64,000 nt of DNA from JAWKHR01 sp041394725 (GCA_041394725.1 JAWKHR010000007.1:133025-197024); one strand, 5' to 3'; positions 47,104 to 55,911 are shown, counted from the first letter of the stretch. Program-made: numbers and translations. Notes: generated from the sequence alone by a model not told the origin.

Positions 47104-47697
47104 GTGGCATTTGAGATCGGTGACAAGGTCATTTACCCGAATCACGGGCTCGGTGTGATCCAGCGGATCGAGACGAAGACCATCATGGGCACCACCTGCG
47201 GCTTCTACCAGCTGCGGATGGCCAACGACACGACGGTCTTCGTGCCCGTGGACAACGTCGACGGCGTCGGGCTGCGGCGGGCGATCAGCGACGAAGAGGT
47301 CGAGCGACTCTTCCACCTGCTGGGGGACGGCAAGATCGAGAGCCACCAGAACTGGAAGGGCCGTTTCAAGGACAACTCCGACCGGATGCGGACGGGCTCC
47401 ATCTACGACGTGGTCGAGGTGCTGAAGAGCCTGACGTTCCTGGCCAAGTCGAAGAGCCTGTCGTTCCGCGAGAAGCGGATGCTCGACCGCGCGAAGTTCC
47501 TCGTCATCTCGGAGATCTCCGAGGTGCTCGGCGAGAAGGACGAGCAGGTCGAGGAGAAGGTGGACAAGGCGCTCGAGCGCTGCTTCGCGACCAAGGCGCG
47601 CAACGCGGCGCGGGCCAAGGCGGCGAGCGCCGCCCGGGCCAAGGCCCCCGCGCCGGCGGCTCGCGCGACCACGCGGCGCTCCGCGAAGGCGTCCTGA
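47104..47697 (+). CDS. CarD/CdnL-type transcription regulator with basic tail
   Basis: A 197-residue RNA polymerase-interacting protein. The N-terminal CarD_CdnL_TRCF domain begins AFEIGDKVIYPNHGLGVIQ and contains GFYQLRMANDTTVFVPV. The helical DNA-binding C-terminal domain includes RTGSIYDVVEVLKSLTFLAKSK and LSFREKRMLDRAKFLV, as in mycobacterial CarD and Myxococcus CdnL, which stabilise open promoter complexes. Beyond the usual length it carries a 30-residue alanine/lysine/arginine tail (KARNAARAKAASAARAKA...) like histone H1 tails. GTG at 47104 is chosen because the conserved domain begins there, GGGGGA lies just upstream, and the promoter overlaps the alternative ATG at 47032. Confidence 0.92.
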   Translation: MAFEIGDKVIYPNHGLGVIQRIETKTIMGTTCGFYQLRMANDTTVFVPVDNVDGVGLRRAISDEEVERLFHLLGDGKIESHQNWKGRFKDNSDRMRTGSIYDVVEVLKSLTFLAKSKSLSFREKRMLDRAKFLVISEISEVLGEKDEQVEEKVDKALERCFATKARNAARAKAASAARAKAPAPAARATTRRSAKAS

Positions 47698-47711
47698 CGC
47701 CGTTCGCCTGA

Positions 47712-47757
47712 GGGCCAGCCGGGGCCCGGCCGTCCGCGGCCGGATGTCGGCTGGCCC
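47712..47757. terminator. Hairpin after carD
   Basis: GGGCCAGCC (47712-47720) and GGCTGGCCC (47749-47757) form a perfect 9-base stem with additional inner GC pairing. No T-run follows, so intrinsic termination is uncertain in this GC-rich genome. It may serve as terminator or processing site before the acyltransferase. Confidence 0.45.
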
Positions 47758-47767
47758 GTCGTGTGTC

Positions 47768-48523
47768 ATGGGCACCCTGATCGCCGCCGTCCGCACGGTG
47801 GCGGCCGTGGCCGCGGTCGTCCTCTTCGTCCTCGTCGCCGGCCCGCCCGTCATGCTGTGGGCCCTGGCGACCGGACGTCCGGGGCCCATGTACACGGCCG
47901 GCGCCCTCGGCGTGCGCACCGGGTTCGCGCTGGCCGGCATCCGCCTGGTCGTGCGCGGCGCGCGGCACCTGCAGCCCGGCGCGGTCTACGCCAGCAACCA
48001 CGCGAGCAACATCGACCCGCCCGCCGTCTTCCTCGCGCTCCGTCCGACGTTCCCGCGCCTGCGCGTCCTCTACAAGGCCGAGCTCCGCAAGCTGCCCGTG
48101 CTCGTCTGGGCGTTCGACCTCGCGGGCTTCGTGCCGCTCGAGCGCGGCAATCCCGACCAGAGCCGGCCCGCGGTGGATCGGGCGGCCGCGGCGCTCGGCG
48201 CGGGCGACTCGTTCATCATCTTTCCCGAGGGCACCCGCAGCCGGACGGGCGAGCTGCTGCCGTTCAAGAAGGGCGGCTTCGTGATGGCCCTCAAGGCCCA
48301 GGCGCCGATCGTGCCCGTCATCGTCTCGGGCGGGCGCGAGGCGATGCGCAAGGGCAGCCCGCTCATCTGGCCGGCCACGGTCACCGTGGAGTTCGGCGCG
48401 CCGGAACCCACCACCGGCCTGGAGTTCGACGACCGGGACGCGATCGTCGAGCGCGTCCGGACGGCCATCGCGAGCGGGCTCGCCGCGCCACGGGATTCCG
48501 CGACGGCTGCTGTAAGATCCTGA
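47768..48523 (+). CDS. 1-acyl-sn-glycerol-3-phosphate acyltransferase
   Basis: A PlsC-family enzyme of about 251 residues that transfers an acyl chain to lysophosphatidic acid in phospholipid synthesis. One or two N-terminal membrane helices (AAVAAVVLFVLVAGPPVMLWAL) are followed by the catalytic HX4D motif NHASNIDPP and the acceptor-binding motif FPEGTRSRTGEL. PVIVSGGREAMRKGS completes the typical third block. The start MGTLIAAV at 47768 precedes the helix directly; an upstream ATG at 47744 adds eight residues. Rex begins five bases after its stop, so they probably share a message. Confidence 0.9.
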   Translation: MGTLIAAVRTVAAVAAVVLFVLVAGPPVMLWALATGRPGPMYTAGALGVRTGFALAGIRLVVRGARHLQPGAVYASNHASNIDPPAVFLALRPTFPRLRVLYKAELRKLPVLVWAFDLAGFVPLERGNPDQSRPAVDRAAAALGAGDSFIIFPEGTRSRTGELLPFKKGGFVMALKAQAPIVPVIVSGGREAMRKGSPLIWPATVTVEFGAPEPTTGLEFDDRDAIVERVRTAIASGLAAPRDSATAAVRS

Positions 48524-48527
48524 GCTT

Positions 48528-49205
48528 GTGAAGCGGCGGAACAAGCCCCGGCCCAACGCGGACCCGGTTTCCGAACTGACGGCCGGGCGCCTGTCGGTGT
48601 ACCTGCGCTGCCTGAACACGCTCGACGCGGCCGGGGTGAAGACGATCTCGTCGAAGGCGCTGGCGGAGCAGTTCCAGCTCAACGCCGCGCAGATCCGCAA
48701 GGACCTGGCCTACTTCGGCGAGTTCGGCGTGCGCGGCGTGGGCTACTACGTCAAGGAACTGCGCCGGCACCTGCGGATGCTCCTCGGGCTCGATCGGACG
48801 GTGCACGTCGCCGTGCTCGGCGCCGGCAACCTGGGCCTCGCGCTGGCCGACTACCCGGGCTTCCGGCAGGAGGGCTTCGCGATCATCGCGCTGTTCGACA
48901 CGGAACGTGCGAAGATCGGCCGGCGGTCTCGGGCCGGCGTGCGGATTCACGCGATGTCGGAGTTCCGGCAGGTCGTCCGGCGCGACGGCATCGACATCGC
49001 GGTGGTCGCCGTGCCCGCCGAGTCGGCCCAGACCGTGGTCAACGTCGCGGTCCAGGCCGGCATCAAGGCGATCCTCAACTTCTCGCCCGGCGCGCTGAAG
49101 GTGCCGCCCGGCGTGAAGCTGAAGAACGTGGACCTGACCGTGTCGATGGAGAGCCTGTCGTTCTTCCTCGCGCGAGGTGAAGCCGATGCCGCAGGCGAAG
49201 ACTAG
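48528..49205 (+). CDS. rex: Redox-sensing transcriptional repressor Rex
   Basis: A 225-residue NADH-responsive repressor. An N-terminal winged helix (LSVYLRCLNTLDAAGVKTISS, then QIRKDLAYFGEFGVRGVGY) precedes a Rossmann domain with VAVLGAGNLGLALADYPGF for nucleotide binding. The family-typical IDIAVVAVPAESAQTVVN and GIKAILNFSPGALKVP follow. Rex represses fermentation and respiration genes at low NADH/NAD+. No classical Rex operator was seen in its own upstream region. The start is GTG at 48528. It overlaps moaC by 20 bases and probably is co-transcribed with plsC and moaC. Confidence 0.95.
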   Translation: MKRRNKPRPNADPVSELTAGRLSVYLRCLNTLDAAGVKTISSKALAEQFQLNAAQIRKDLAYFGEFGVRGVGYYVKELRRHLRMLLGLDRTVHVAVLGAGNLGLALADYPGFRQEGFAIIALFDTERAKIGRRSRAGVRIHAMSEFRQVVRRDGIDIAVVAVPAESAQTVVNVAVQAGIKAILNFSPGALKVPPGVKLKNVDLTVSMESLSFFLARGEADAAGED

Positions 49206-49707
49206 ACGAGCCGGCCGGACGCGCCTCTCGCACGTGGACGCGCGGGGCCGCGTCGCGATGGTGGACGTCGGCGCCAAGCCGGAGACCGCGCGCGAGGCGG
49301 TCGCCGAGGCCGAGATCCGGATGAGCGCGGCCGCGCGCCGCGCGATCCGCGACCGCCGGGTCGCCAAGGGGGACCCGCTCCAGACGGCGCGCCTCGCCGG
49401 CATCCTCGCGGCCAAGCGCACGGCGGACCTGATCCCGCTCTGTCACCCGCTCCCGCTCACCCGCGTGGACGTGGACGTCGCCGCCACGCGTCAGGGCTAC
49501 CGCCTGACCGCGCGCGCGTCCACCGTGGGGCGCACCGGCGTGGAGATGGAGGCGCTCGTCGCGGCGAGCACCGCCGCGCTCACCGTCTACGACATGCTCA
49601 AGGCCGTGGACCGCGCGATGGTCATCGGGCCCGTGCAGCTCGTCGAGAAGCGCGGCGGCCGCAGCGGCCACTACCGGCGGCGTCCGCGCGGCCGCGCCGC
49701 GAGGTAG
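49186..49707 (+). CDS. moaC: Cyclic pyranopterin monophosphate synthase MoaC
   Basis: A 173-residue molybdenum cofactor enzyme that forms cyclic pyranopterin monophosphate together with MoaA. It contains LSHVDARGRVAMVDVGAK, the loop LIPLCHPLPLTRVDVDV, and VGRTGVEMEALVAAS followed by TVYDMLKAVDRAMVI, including the catalytic lysine. The ATG at 49186 has GAGGTGA upstream. A GTG nine bases earlier is less likely. No other moa gene is nearby. The C-terminus is extended by a basic tail. Confidence 0.95.
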   Translation: MPQAKTRRAGRTRLSHVDARGRVAMVDVGAKPETAREAVAEAEIRMSAAARRAIRDRRVAKGDPLQTARLAGILAAKRTADLIPLCHPLPLTRVDVDVAATRQGYRLTARASTVGRTGVEMEALVAASTAALTVYDMLKAVDRAMVIGPVQLVEKRGGRSGHYRRRPRGRAAR

Positions 49708-49719
49708 CGCGCCGATCCC

Positions 49720-51567
49720 ATGCCGGCGACGCCCGAACCGGCCATCCCGGAGCTGCCGCGCACCATCGCGGAGCTGCCGTTCTTCGCGAGCGGCCGGTTC
49801 CCGCGACCCGATCTCGTCGGCCGCGCCGACGCGACGGGCATCCGGATGACGGGCGGGCGCGAGCTGCTCGAGCGCGTGCGCGACCTCAGCCTCGGCCTCG
49901 CCACGCTCGGTCTCGGCAGGGGCGATCGGGTCGCGCTGCTCGCCGAGAGCCGGCCCGAGTGGCTGTGCTCCGACTTCGCCATCCTCGCGATGGGCGCCGT
50001 CACGGTGCCGGTCTATCCCACGCTCTCGCCCGAGCAGATCGGCTTCATCCTGCACGACAGCGGCGCCCGCGCCGTGATCGTGTCGAACGCGGCGCTGCTC
50101 GAGAAGCTGCGCGGGGCCCTCGGACAGGCGCCCGGCGTGGCCACCGTGGTCCTGATGGACCCGCTCGCCGCAGGCGAGCCCGCGCCGCCGGATCTCGCGC
50201 GGCCCGTCCGCTCGCTGCACGAGGTCGCGCAGGCCGGACACGAGCGCATCCGCGGGGGCTGGGGCGTGGCGCGCGAGTTCCACGACGCCGCCCGCGCCGT
50301 GCAGCCGGCCGACCTCGCGACCATCGTCTACACGTCCGGGACGACGGGCGTGCCGAAGGGCGTGCGGCTCACGCACGGGAACCTCGTGGCCAACCTGGAC
50401 GGGATCCAGCGGGTGCTCCGCCTCGGCACCGACGACACGGCGCTCTCGTTCCTGCCTCTCTGCCACTCGTTCGAGCGGATGGTCGCCTACGTCTACCTGA
50501 CCAACGGCGTGTCGATGGTCTTCGCCGAGTCGATGGACACGGTGCCGCGCGATCTCACGCGCGTCCGGCCGACCATCATGACCGCCGTGCCGCGCGTCTT
50601 CGAGAAGCTGTACGACCGCGTGCTGGCGACCGGACGGGAGGCCACCGGCCTCCGCCGGTGGGTGTTCGAGCGCGCGGTCGTCCTCGCGCGGGCCCGCGGC
50701 CGCGCCATCACGGACGAGCGCCCGTTCACGCTGGCCGAGCGGCTCTGGTCGCGCGTGGCCGAGCCGATGGTCTACACGCGCATCCGCGCCGCGCTCGGCG
50801 GGCGCCTCCGCTTCGTGGTCTCGGGCAGCGCGCCGCTCCGGCCGGACCTCGGCGCGTTCTTCTTCGGGATCGGCGTGCCCATCCTCGAGGGCTACGGCCT
50901 CACCGAGACCGCGCCGGTGGTCTGCGTGACCCCGCTGGAACACCCGCGCCTCGGGCGCGTGGGCCGGCCCCTGCCGAACGTCGAGGTGCGCGTGGCGGCC
51001 GACGGCGAGTTGCTCGTGCGCGGACCGAACGTGATGGCCGGCTACCACAACCGACCGGACGACACCGCCGCGGCGATCGTGGACGGCTGGTTCCACACCG
51101 GTGACATCGGGGCGATCGACGCCGAGGGCTACGTCGCGATCACCGACCGCAAGAAGGAAGTCCTGATCACGTCCGGCGGCAAGAAGGTCGCGCCGCAGCC
51201 GCTCGAGGCGGCGCTGGCCGCGAGCCCGCTCGTGACGGCGGCCGTGGTCGTGGGCGAGCAGCGCCGCTTCCCGGCGGCCCTCATCGTCCCGGACTTCGCG
51301 CGCCTGGCCGAGGCCCTCGGCGAGCCGCCGCCGCCCGACGACGCCGCCCGCGCCAGGCTCGCGGCGGACCCGCGCGCCCACGCGCGCATCCAGGCCGTCG
51401 TGGACGAGGTCAACCACCCGCTGGCCCAGTTCGAGCGCCTGAAGAAGTTCGTCCTGCTGCCGCGGGATCTCTCGATGGACACCGGCGAGCTGACGCCCAC
51501 GCTGAAGCTGCGGCGCCGGGTGGTCGCCGAGCGCTGGCGCGACGAGATCGAGTCGCTCTACGCCTGA
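49720..51567 (+). CDS. Long-chain acyl-CoA synthetase (AMP-forming)
   Basis: A 615-residue adenylate-forming enzyme that activates fatty acids to acyl-CoA. The phosphate-binding loop YTSGTTGVPKGVRLTHGNL is near residue 205. EGYGLTETAPV carries the A5 motif, and GWFHTGDIGAIDAEGYV with DRKKEVLITSGGKKV covers the A7-A10 region and catalytic lysine. The pattern fits the FadD15/ACSBG-type class with a large C-terminal domain. It follows moaC by 12 bases. Its stop overlaps the convergent cation efflux gene by 10 bases. Chain length preference cannot be read from sequence. Confidence 0.92.
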   Translation: MPATPEPAIPELPRTIAELPFFASGRFPRPDLVGRADATGIRMTGGRELLERVRDLSLGLATLGLGRGDRVALLAESRPEWLCSDFAILAMGAVTVPVYPTLSPEQIGFILHDSGARAVIVSNAALLEKLRGALGQAPGVATVVLMDPLAAGEPAPPDLARPVRSLHEVAQAGHERIRGGWGVAREFHDAARAVQPADLATIVYTSGTTGVPKGVRLTHGNLVANLDGIQRVLRLGTDDTALSFLPLCHSFERMVAYVYLTNGVSMVFAESMDTVPRDLTRVRPTIMTAVPRVFEKLYDRVLATGREATGLRRWVFERAVVLARARGRAITDERPFTLAERLWSRVAEPMVYTRIRAALGGRLRFVVSGSAPLRPDLGAFFFGIGVPILEGYGLTETAPVVCVTPLEHPRLGRVGRPLPNVEVRVAADGELLVRGPNVMAGYHNRPDDTAAAIVDGWFHTGDIGAIDAEGYVAITDRKKEVLITSGGKKVAPQPLEAALAASPLVTAAVVVGEQRRFPAALIVPDFARLAEALGEPPPPDDAARARLAADPRAHARIQAVVDEVNHPLAQFERLKKFVLLPRDLSMDTGELTPTLKLRRRVVAERWRDEIESLYA

Positions 51568-52490
51568 TCCTCGTCCGCCGGCGGGACCGCTGGCGGCGGC
51601 TCGATGTGGATCACCACGTCCTGGACCGCCGGAATCGTCTCCAGCAGCCGGTCCTTCACCACGTGCGACAGCCGGTGCGCTTCCTCCAGCCTGAGCTCGC
51701 CCGGCAGCCACACGTGCAGGTCGAGGAACGCGTGGTCGGCCGACCCGCGGGTGCGGATGTGGTGGCACCCGAGGATCTCCGGCACCGACCGGACCACCCG
51801 CCGCACCTCCTCCGGATCGACCACGACGCTGTCCACGAGGATGCCCGACGCCTCGCGCGCGATCTCGACGATGGCCAGGCCGATGAAGACGGCGACCAGG
51901 AGCGCGGCCAGGGCGTCGAGCTGCGGCCAGCCGAGCCATACCCCCGCCAGCGCGGCGATGACCGCGATCGACGTGAACACGTCGCTGCGGGTGTGGTGCG
52001 CGTCGGCCAGCAGCACCTCGCTCCGCAGCCGCTTCGCGGCGCGGCTCTCGTAGGCGACCACCACGAGGTTGACGGCGAGGGTCGAGATCATCACGCCGAA
52101 GCTGAGCCAGGTCACCGTCGGGCGCGCGTCGCCGGTGAGCCGGCCGAGGGCGTTCCGCACGACCTCGACGAGGGCCAGCAGCAGGAAGAAGAGGATGGCC
52201 GTCGACGCGAGCGTCTCGAATTTCCGGTGCCCGTACGGGTGGGATTCGTCGGCGGGCCGGTTCGCCACCCGCACGCCCACGAGCGCCACCACGTTCGATC
52301 CGGTGTCGGCGAGCGAATGGAAGCCGTCCGAGAGGATGCTGACGGTGCCGGTGGCCGCGCCGAAGGCGATCTTGGCGGCGGCGACGACGAGGTTCAGGCC
52401 GAGGACGCGGAGGAGGACGCGGGAGATCTGCCGCCGGCGCTCGGCCGGCCGCAGGGCCACCGGCACGGCGGCGGGCGGGGCGTCAGGCAT
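51558..52490 (-). CDS. Cation diffusion facilitator family transporter
   Basis: A 310-residue metal/proton antiporter of the CDF family, exporting Zn2+, Fe2+, Mn2+ or similar. The six-helix domain contains the metal site motifs SDGFHSLADTGSN in helix 2 and HTRSDVFTSIAV in helix 5, and a cytoplasmic C-terminal domain starts near ILVDSVVVDPEEV. Histidine-rich loops are short, and metal choice is uncertain. The gene is convergent with the acyl-CoA synthetase gene. It ends with a proline-rich tail. Confidence 0.93.
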   Translation of the reverse strand: MPDAPPAAVPVALRPAERRRQISRVLLRVLGLNLVVAAAKIAFGAATGTVSILSDGFHSLADTGSNVVALVGVRVANRPADESHPYGHRKFETLASTAILFFLLLALVEVVRNALGRLTGDARPTVTWLSFGVMISTLAVNLVVVAYESRAAKRLRSEVLLADAHHTRSDVFTSIAVIAALAGVWLGWPQLDALAALLVAVFIGLAIVEIAREASGILVDSVVVDPEEVRRVVRSVPEILGCHHIRTRGSADHAFLDLHVWLPGELRLEEAHRLSHVVKDRLLETIPAVQDVVIHIEPPPAVPPADEDQA

Positions 52491-52514
52491 GGCGCCGGCT
52501 CCCGGCTGCGGGCG

Positions 52515-53432
52515 TCAGAACAGCCGGGCGTGGTTCAGCGGCCACCACCGCAGCTGGACCTTCCCGATGATGTATTTCTTGGGCACCCACTTCCACGTGC
52601 GCGAGTCGGAGCTGTTGTTGCGGTGATCGCCCATCACGAAGTACATCCCCGGCGGGACGATCTCCGGGCCCCAGGTGTCGTGATCGCGGTACTCCTCGGG
52701 GATGAAGTCGTCGGGCAGCGGCACGTCGTTGCGGTAGACGCGGCCCTGCACCGAACGCAGCGTGTCGCCGGGCTCGCCGACGACGCGCTTGACGAACGAC
52801 TTCTCGGGCTCGATCGGGTAGTAGAGCATCACGATGTCGCCGATCTGCGGGTCCGCCAGGCGATAGGCGAGCTTGTTGACGATCAGCCGATCCTGATCCT
52901 CGAGCGTGGGCGCCATGCTGAGGCCCTCGACGCGCGCGACCTGGAAGCCGAACGTCACGATCAGCGTGGCATAGACCGCGGCTGAGAAGAGCGTCTTGAA
53001 CCAGGCGAAGAGCTCCTCGGCGACCCGGGCGAGGACCGAGCGTCCGCCGGCGCCCTCGTGCCCGCCGGCATGCGCCTGCGCGGGCGCGGGCGCCGGCCAG
53101 GCGGTCGGGAGGCCCGAGGCGTCGTCGCGCCCGGCGGGGCTCGACGCCATCGAAACCGATGGTGACTGAAGCGGCGCGGGCGGCGCGGGCGGCGTCCACG
53201 CGGCCGCGGCGTCGGGGGCCGGCGCGCTCCATGCGGCCGCCGCGGCGGCGTCGGAGGACTGGTACGCGGACGCGACGTCGCGCGTCTCATGGCCCGGGTC
53301 CTGAAACCGCGTCGAATCCGGTTCCGGCTCGGCCGGCGTCTCCGCGGGCCCCGACGAATCGGCGCCGAACTCGGAGCGGCCCGGATCGAAGGACGGGGTC
53401 GGATCGTCGTCGCGGGAGTAATCACCAGACAA
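52515..53432 (-). CDS. lepB: Signal peptidase I with long N-terminal extension
   Basis: A 305-residue type I signal peptidase that cleaves Sec and Tat signal peptides. The membrane anchor (AVYATLIVTFGFQVARVEGLS) lies at about residues 150-170. The catalytic serine is in GLSMAPTLEDQDR and the general-base lysine in SFVKRVVGEPGDTL; VMGDHRNNSSDSR is the box E region. The first 140 residues are an acidic and proline/alanine-rich, low-complexity cytoplasmic extension absent from most homologues. Initiation appears to be TTG at 53432 with AGGAGAT upstream, since no ATG is available near. Confidence 0.93.
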   Translation of the reverse strand: MSGDYSRDDDPTPSFDPGRSEFGADSSGPAETPAEPEPDSTRFQDPGHETRDVASAYQSSDAAAAAAWSAPAPDAAAAWTPPAPPAPLQSPSVSMASSPAGRDDASGLPTAWPAPAPAQAHAGGHEGAGGRSVLARVAEELFAWFKTLFSAAVYATLIVTFGFQVARVEGLSMAPTLEDQDRLIVNKLAYRLADPQIGDIVMLYYPIEPEKSFVKRVVGEPGDTLRSVQGRVYRNDVPLPDDFIPEEYRDHDTWGPEIVPPGMYFVMGDHRNNSSDSRTWKWVPKKYIIGKVQLRWWPLNHARLF

Positions 53433-53540
53433 GACGGAATCTCCTGGAATGAACGGCCGCAGGATTGCTCACTTCTGCTTAGACGGAGCGGCCTTCTCCT
53501 TAGTTACCACGACTGGGCCCCGGGGGGCCAGCGAGGCGCG

Positions 53541-54335
53541 TCAGAGCTGCAGGTACTCGCGCAGGCGCTTGGTCTGCGCCCGGCTCACGGGGATCTCGGT
53601 CGCCTTGGCGTCCTTCATCCTGAGCAGGTAGTTCCGGCTGAACCAGGGCACGATTTCCTTGATCCGCGTGATGTTCACCAGGTGCGAGCGGTGCACGCGC
53701 CAGAAGACGTCCGGGTCGAGGCGCGACTGCAGCTCGTCGAGCGTCCGGTAGTTGGACGTCCCGGACATCGTCGTGGTCGCGACGAGGATGCTCTCGTCCA
53801 CGAGGGAGGCGTGCACGACCTCGTCGGCCTGGACGAGGACGAACTTGTCCCCGACGCGGACGGCGAGCTGGTCGCGCCGCTCCTGGCGGCCCTGGACGGC
53901 GTCGCGGATCACGCGCTGCAGGTCCTCGGCCGAGAGCGACATCGACGCGGGCTGCTCGGTCTGGCGCCGGCGTCGCACGCGCTCGATCGTCTGCTCCAGC
54001 CGGTCCACGTCAACCGGCTTGAGGAGGTAGTCCACCGCGTTCACGGCAAAGGCCTCGATGGCGTACTGGTCGTAGGCCGTGATGAAGACGAGCTGGGGCA
54101 GCACGCCGGCCTCGACCATCCGGCGCGCGACCTCGAAGCCGGTGAGGCCCGGCATCTGGACGTCGAGGAACATCAGGTCGGGCCGCAGCTCGCCGGCCAG
54201 CCGGAGCGCCTCGATTCCGTCGGCCGCCTGGCCCACCACGTCGATGTCGCCGACCTGGCCGAGCAGGAAGCACAGCTCGTCGCGGGCGAGCTGCTCGTCG
54301 TCGACGACGAGGGCGCGGAGGACGGGCGGGCTCAC
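53541..54335 (-). CDS. LytTR-type response regulator
   Basis: A 264-residue regulator. The receiver domain opens with RALVVDDEQLARDELCFLL, has its phospho-aspartate in DLMFLDVQMPG and ends with VDYLLKPVDVDRL. The C-terminal LytTR DNA-binding domain has FWRVHRSHLVNITRIKEIVP and SRNYLLRM followed by IPVSRAQTKRLRE. It begins at a GTG (54335) overlapping the stop of the histidine kinase gene, so the pair is translationally coupled. Such pairs respond to membrane or carbon signals and control transport or cell wall genes, but the target here is unknown. Confidence 0.93.
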   Translation of the reverse strand: MSPPVLRALVVDDEQLARDELCFLLGQVGDIDVVGQAADGIEALRLAGELRPDLMFLDVQMPGLTGFEVARRMVEAGVLPQLVFITAYDQYAIEAFAVNAVDYLLKPVDVDRLEQTIERVRRRRQTEQPASMSLSAEDLQRVIRDAVQGRQERRDQLAVRVGDKFVLVQADEVVHASLVDESILVATTTMSGTSNYRTLDELQSRLDPDVFWRVHRSHLVNITRIKEIVPWFSRNYLLRMKDAKATEIPVSRAQTKRLREYLQL

Positions 54336-55663
54336 GCCGTCACCTTCTCGGGCGCGACGAGCTCGGGAATCTCGATGCGCGCCGAGGTCCCCTCGCCGGG
54401 CACGCTGTGGAGCCGGAGCTGGTAGTTCGCGCCGTAGATCACGCGCAGCCGTTCGTTGACGTTGCGCAGCCCGATGCCGCTGCCCGACGGCTCGTCGAGC
54501 CGCTCGCGGGGGATCCCGACGCCGTTGTCCACGACCTCGATGACGGCGTGGCCGGCGCGCCGCGTGGCCGAGATCACGATGCGGCCCGTGCCGAGCTTGC
54601 GCGAGAGTCCGTGCTTGATCGAGTTCTCGACGAGCGGCTGCAGCAGCATGCTCGGCACGATCACGTCGAGGCTCTCCGGGTCGATCTGCTTCTCGACGAC
54701 GAGGCTGGCGCCGAAGCGGACGCGCTCGATGTCGAGGTACTCGTCCATCGCGTCCAGCTCCTCGCGGAGGGTCACGAAGTGTTCCTGCGACCGCAGCAGC
54801 CGCCGCAGCAGGCCCGACAGCTTCACGATCAGCACGCGCGCCGTCTCGGGCTGCGACCGGATGAGGGAGGAGATCGACGTCAGCGTGTTGAACAGGAAGT
54901 GCGGGTTGATCTGGTTGGCCAGGGCCTCGACGCGCGCCGTCATCAGCAGCGATTCCTGCTCGGCCAGCCGGTGCTCGATGCGCGCCGAGTTCCAGATCTT
55001 GATCGGGATGGCGACGGCGAGGACCGTCGCCAGCATCAGGAGCAGCCAGACCCACCAGGCGTCCTCGGCGGCCGGCGTCAGCGCGAACAGCCGGGACGGG
55101 AACCGGTCGTGGACGGTCTGCCGCACGCCCTCGAGGAGGATCGGCGCCGTCACGAGGATCACCTGCCAGTCCAGCGTGAACTGTCGGATCAGGCGCCACG
55201 CGGAGCGGTGGAGCTTGGTCACGAAGAACGGCGTGAAGCGCCAGATCTCGTCCTTCGGGCACACCTCGCGCAGGCCGCCGCCGGCGAAGCCGCAGCCGAT
55301 CGCGAAGGGCAGGGCGCCGAACTCCCCGGCGAAGACGGCCGGCAGGCCCATCGCGGTGCCGACGAGCGCGCCCGCGTACGGGCCGGCGATGAGCCCGGCC
55401 AGGTACGCGCCCGACAGCGTCAGGTCGCCGGCGTCGTAGGAGAGCAGCAGCCGCGCGGCCACGCCCGCGGTCAGCGGCACGCCGAAGCCGGCGGCGAAGA
55501 TCAGCCGCTCCGGCCAGTCGCGCTTTTCGGTGAGCAGGATCCGCCGGAACCACCGGAAGCGCACCAGCATCGTCGCCAGCGTGGCCGCGACGGCCACCTT
55601 GACGACCAGCGTGATGAGCAGGAACTGTTCCGTGGAAAGCTGCAGGCGAGCGTCGCTTTGCAT
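54332..55663 (-). CDS. LytS-type sensor histidine kinase
   Basis: A 443-residue membrane sensor. Several N-terminal helices (LITLVVKVAVAATLATMLV; LTLSGAYLAGLIAGPYAGALVGT) resemble the 5TM receptor domain of LytS. The His_kinase domain holds the phosphorylated histidine in NQINPHFLFNTLTSISSL, and the ATPase part contains LVENSIKHG, DNGVGIP and GSGIGLRNVNERL. It is the cognate kinase of the LytTR regulator that follows with a 4-base overlap. Its start lies beside the heptamer repeat region that separates it from the divergent nuoI. Confidence 0.92.
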   Translation of the reverse strand: MQSDARLQLSTEQFLLITLVVKVAVAATLATMLVRFRWFRRILLTEKRDWPERLIFAAGFGVPLTAGVAARLLLSYDAGDLTLSGAYLAGLIAGPYAGALVGTAMGLPAVFAGEFGALPFAIGCGFAGGGLREVCPKDEIWRFTPFFVTKLHRSAWRLIRQFTLDWQVILVTAPILLEGVRQTVHDRFPSRLFALTPAAEDAWWVWLLLMLATVLAVAIPIKIWNSARIEHRLAEQESLLMTARVEALANQINPHFLFNTLTSISSLIRSQPETARVLIVKLSGLLRRLLRSQEHFVTLREELDAMDEYLDIERVRFGASLVVEKQIDPESLDVIVPSMLLQPLVENSIKHGLSRKLGTGRIVISATRRAGHAVIEVVDNGVGIPRERLDEPSGSGIGLRNVNERLRVIYGANYQLRLHSVPGEGTSARIEIPELVAPEKVTA

Positions 55664-55734
55664 CGCTCCTTGAAGGCTAACTATAGCATTCCCCGGGAGT
55701 TAACCTCGATCCCGAAAACCCGCCCGTTCGCGTC

Positions 55735-55829
55735 GGGCACTGGGCGCCGGGCATTGGGCACTCGGGCCGCTCGGGTGCGGGCGTTCCGATACGCATCTGC
55801 CCGGTGCCCAGTGCCCAGTGCCCAGTGCC
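55735..55829. repeat. Inverted heptamer arrays (GGGCACT / GTGCCCA)
   Basis: The left part (about 55735-55762) holds four degenerate copies of GGGCACT. The right part (55804-55829) holds 3.7 perfect copies of its complement, GTGCCCA. About 40 bases separate them, so the arrays could form a long hairpin. They lie in the 248-base gap between the LytS-type gene and nuoI. Architecture is the same as at 3884-4154 but with a different heptamer. Confidence 0.8.
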
Positions 55830-55911
55830 TGCGACCGCCCTGCCCGCCGCGCTCGCCGCCGCCTGCGCGCCTGCGTCCGGCGCCCGCGGGCCGTCTGATA
55901 TCATTCCCCCC

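Noticed and set aside
49075..51939. 954-codon minus-strand frame opposite moaC and the acyl-CoA synthetase
   Set aside because: Antisense shadow of two conserved genes.
53515..53531. GGCCCC-CC-GGGGCC palindrome as terminator after lytTR
   Set aside because: It lies before the regulator's stop in coordinate terms for the minus strand lepB leader, has no T-run, and short GC palindromes are expected by chance here.
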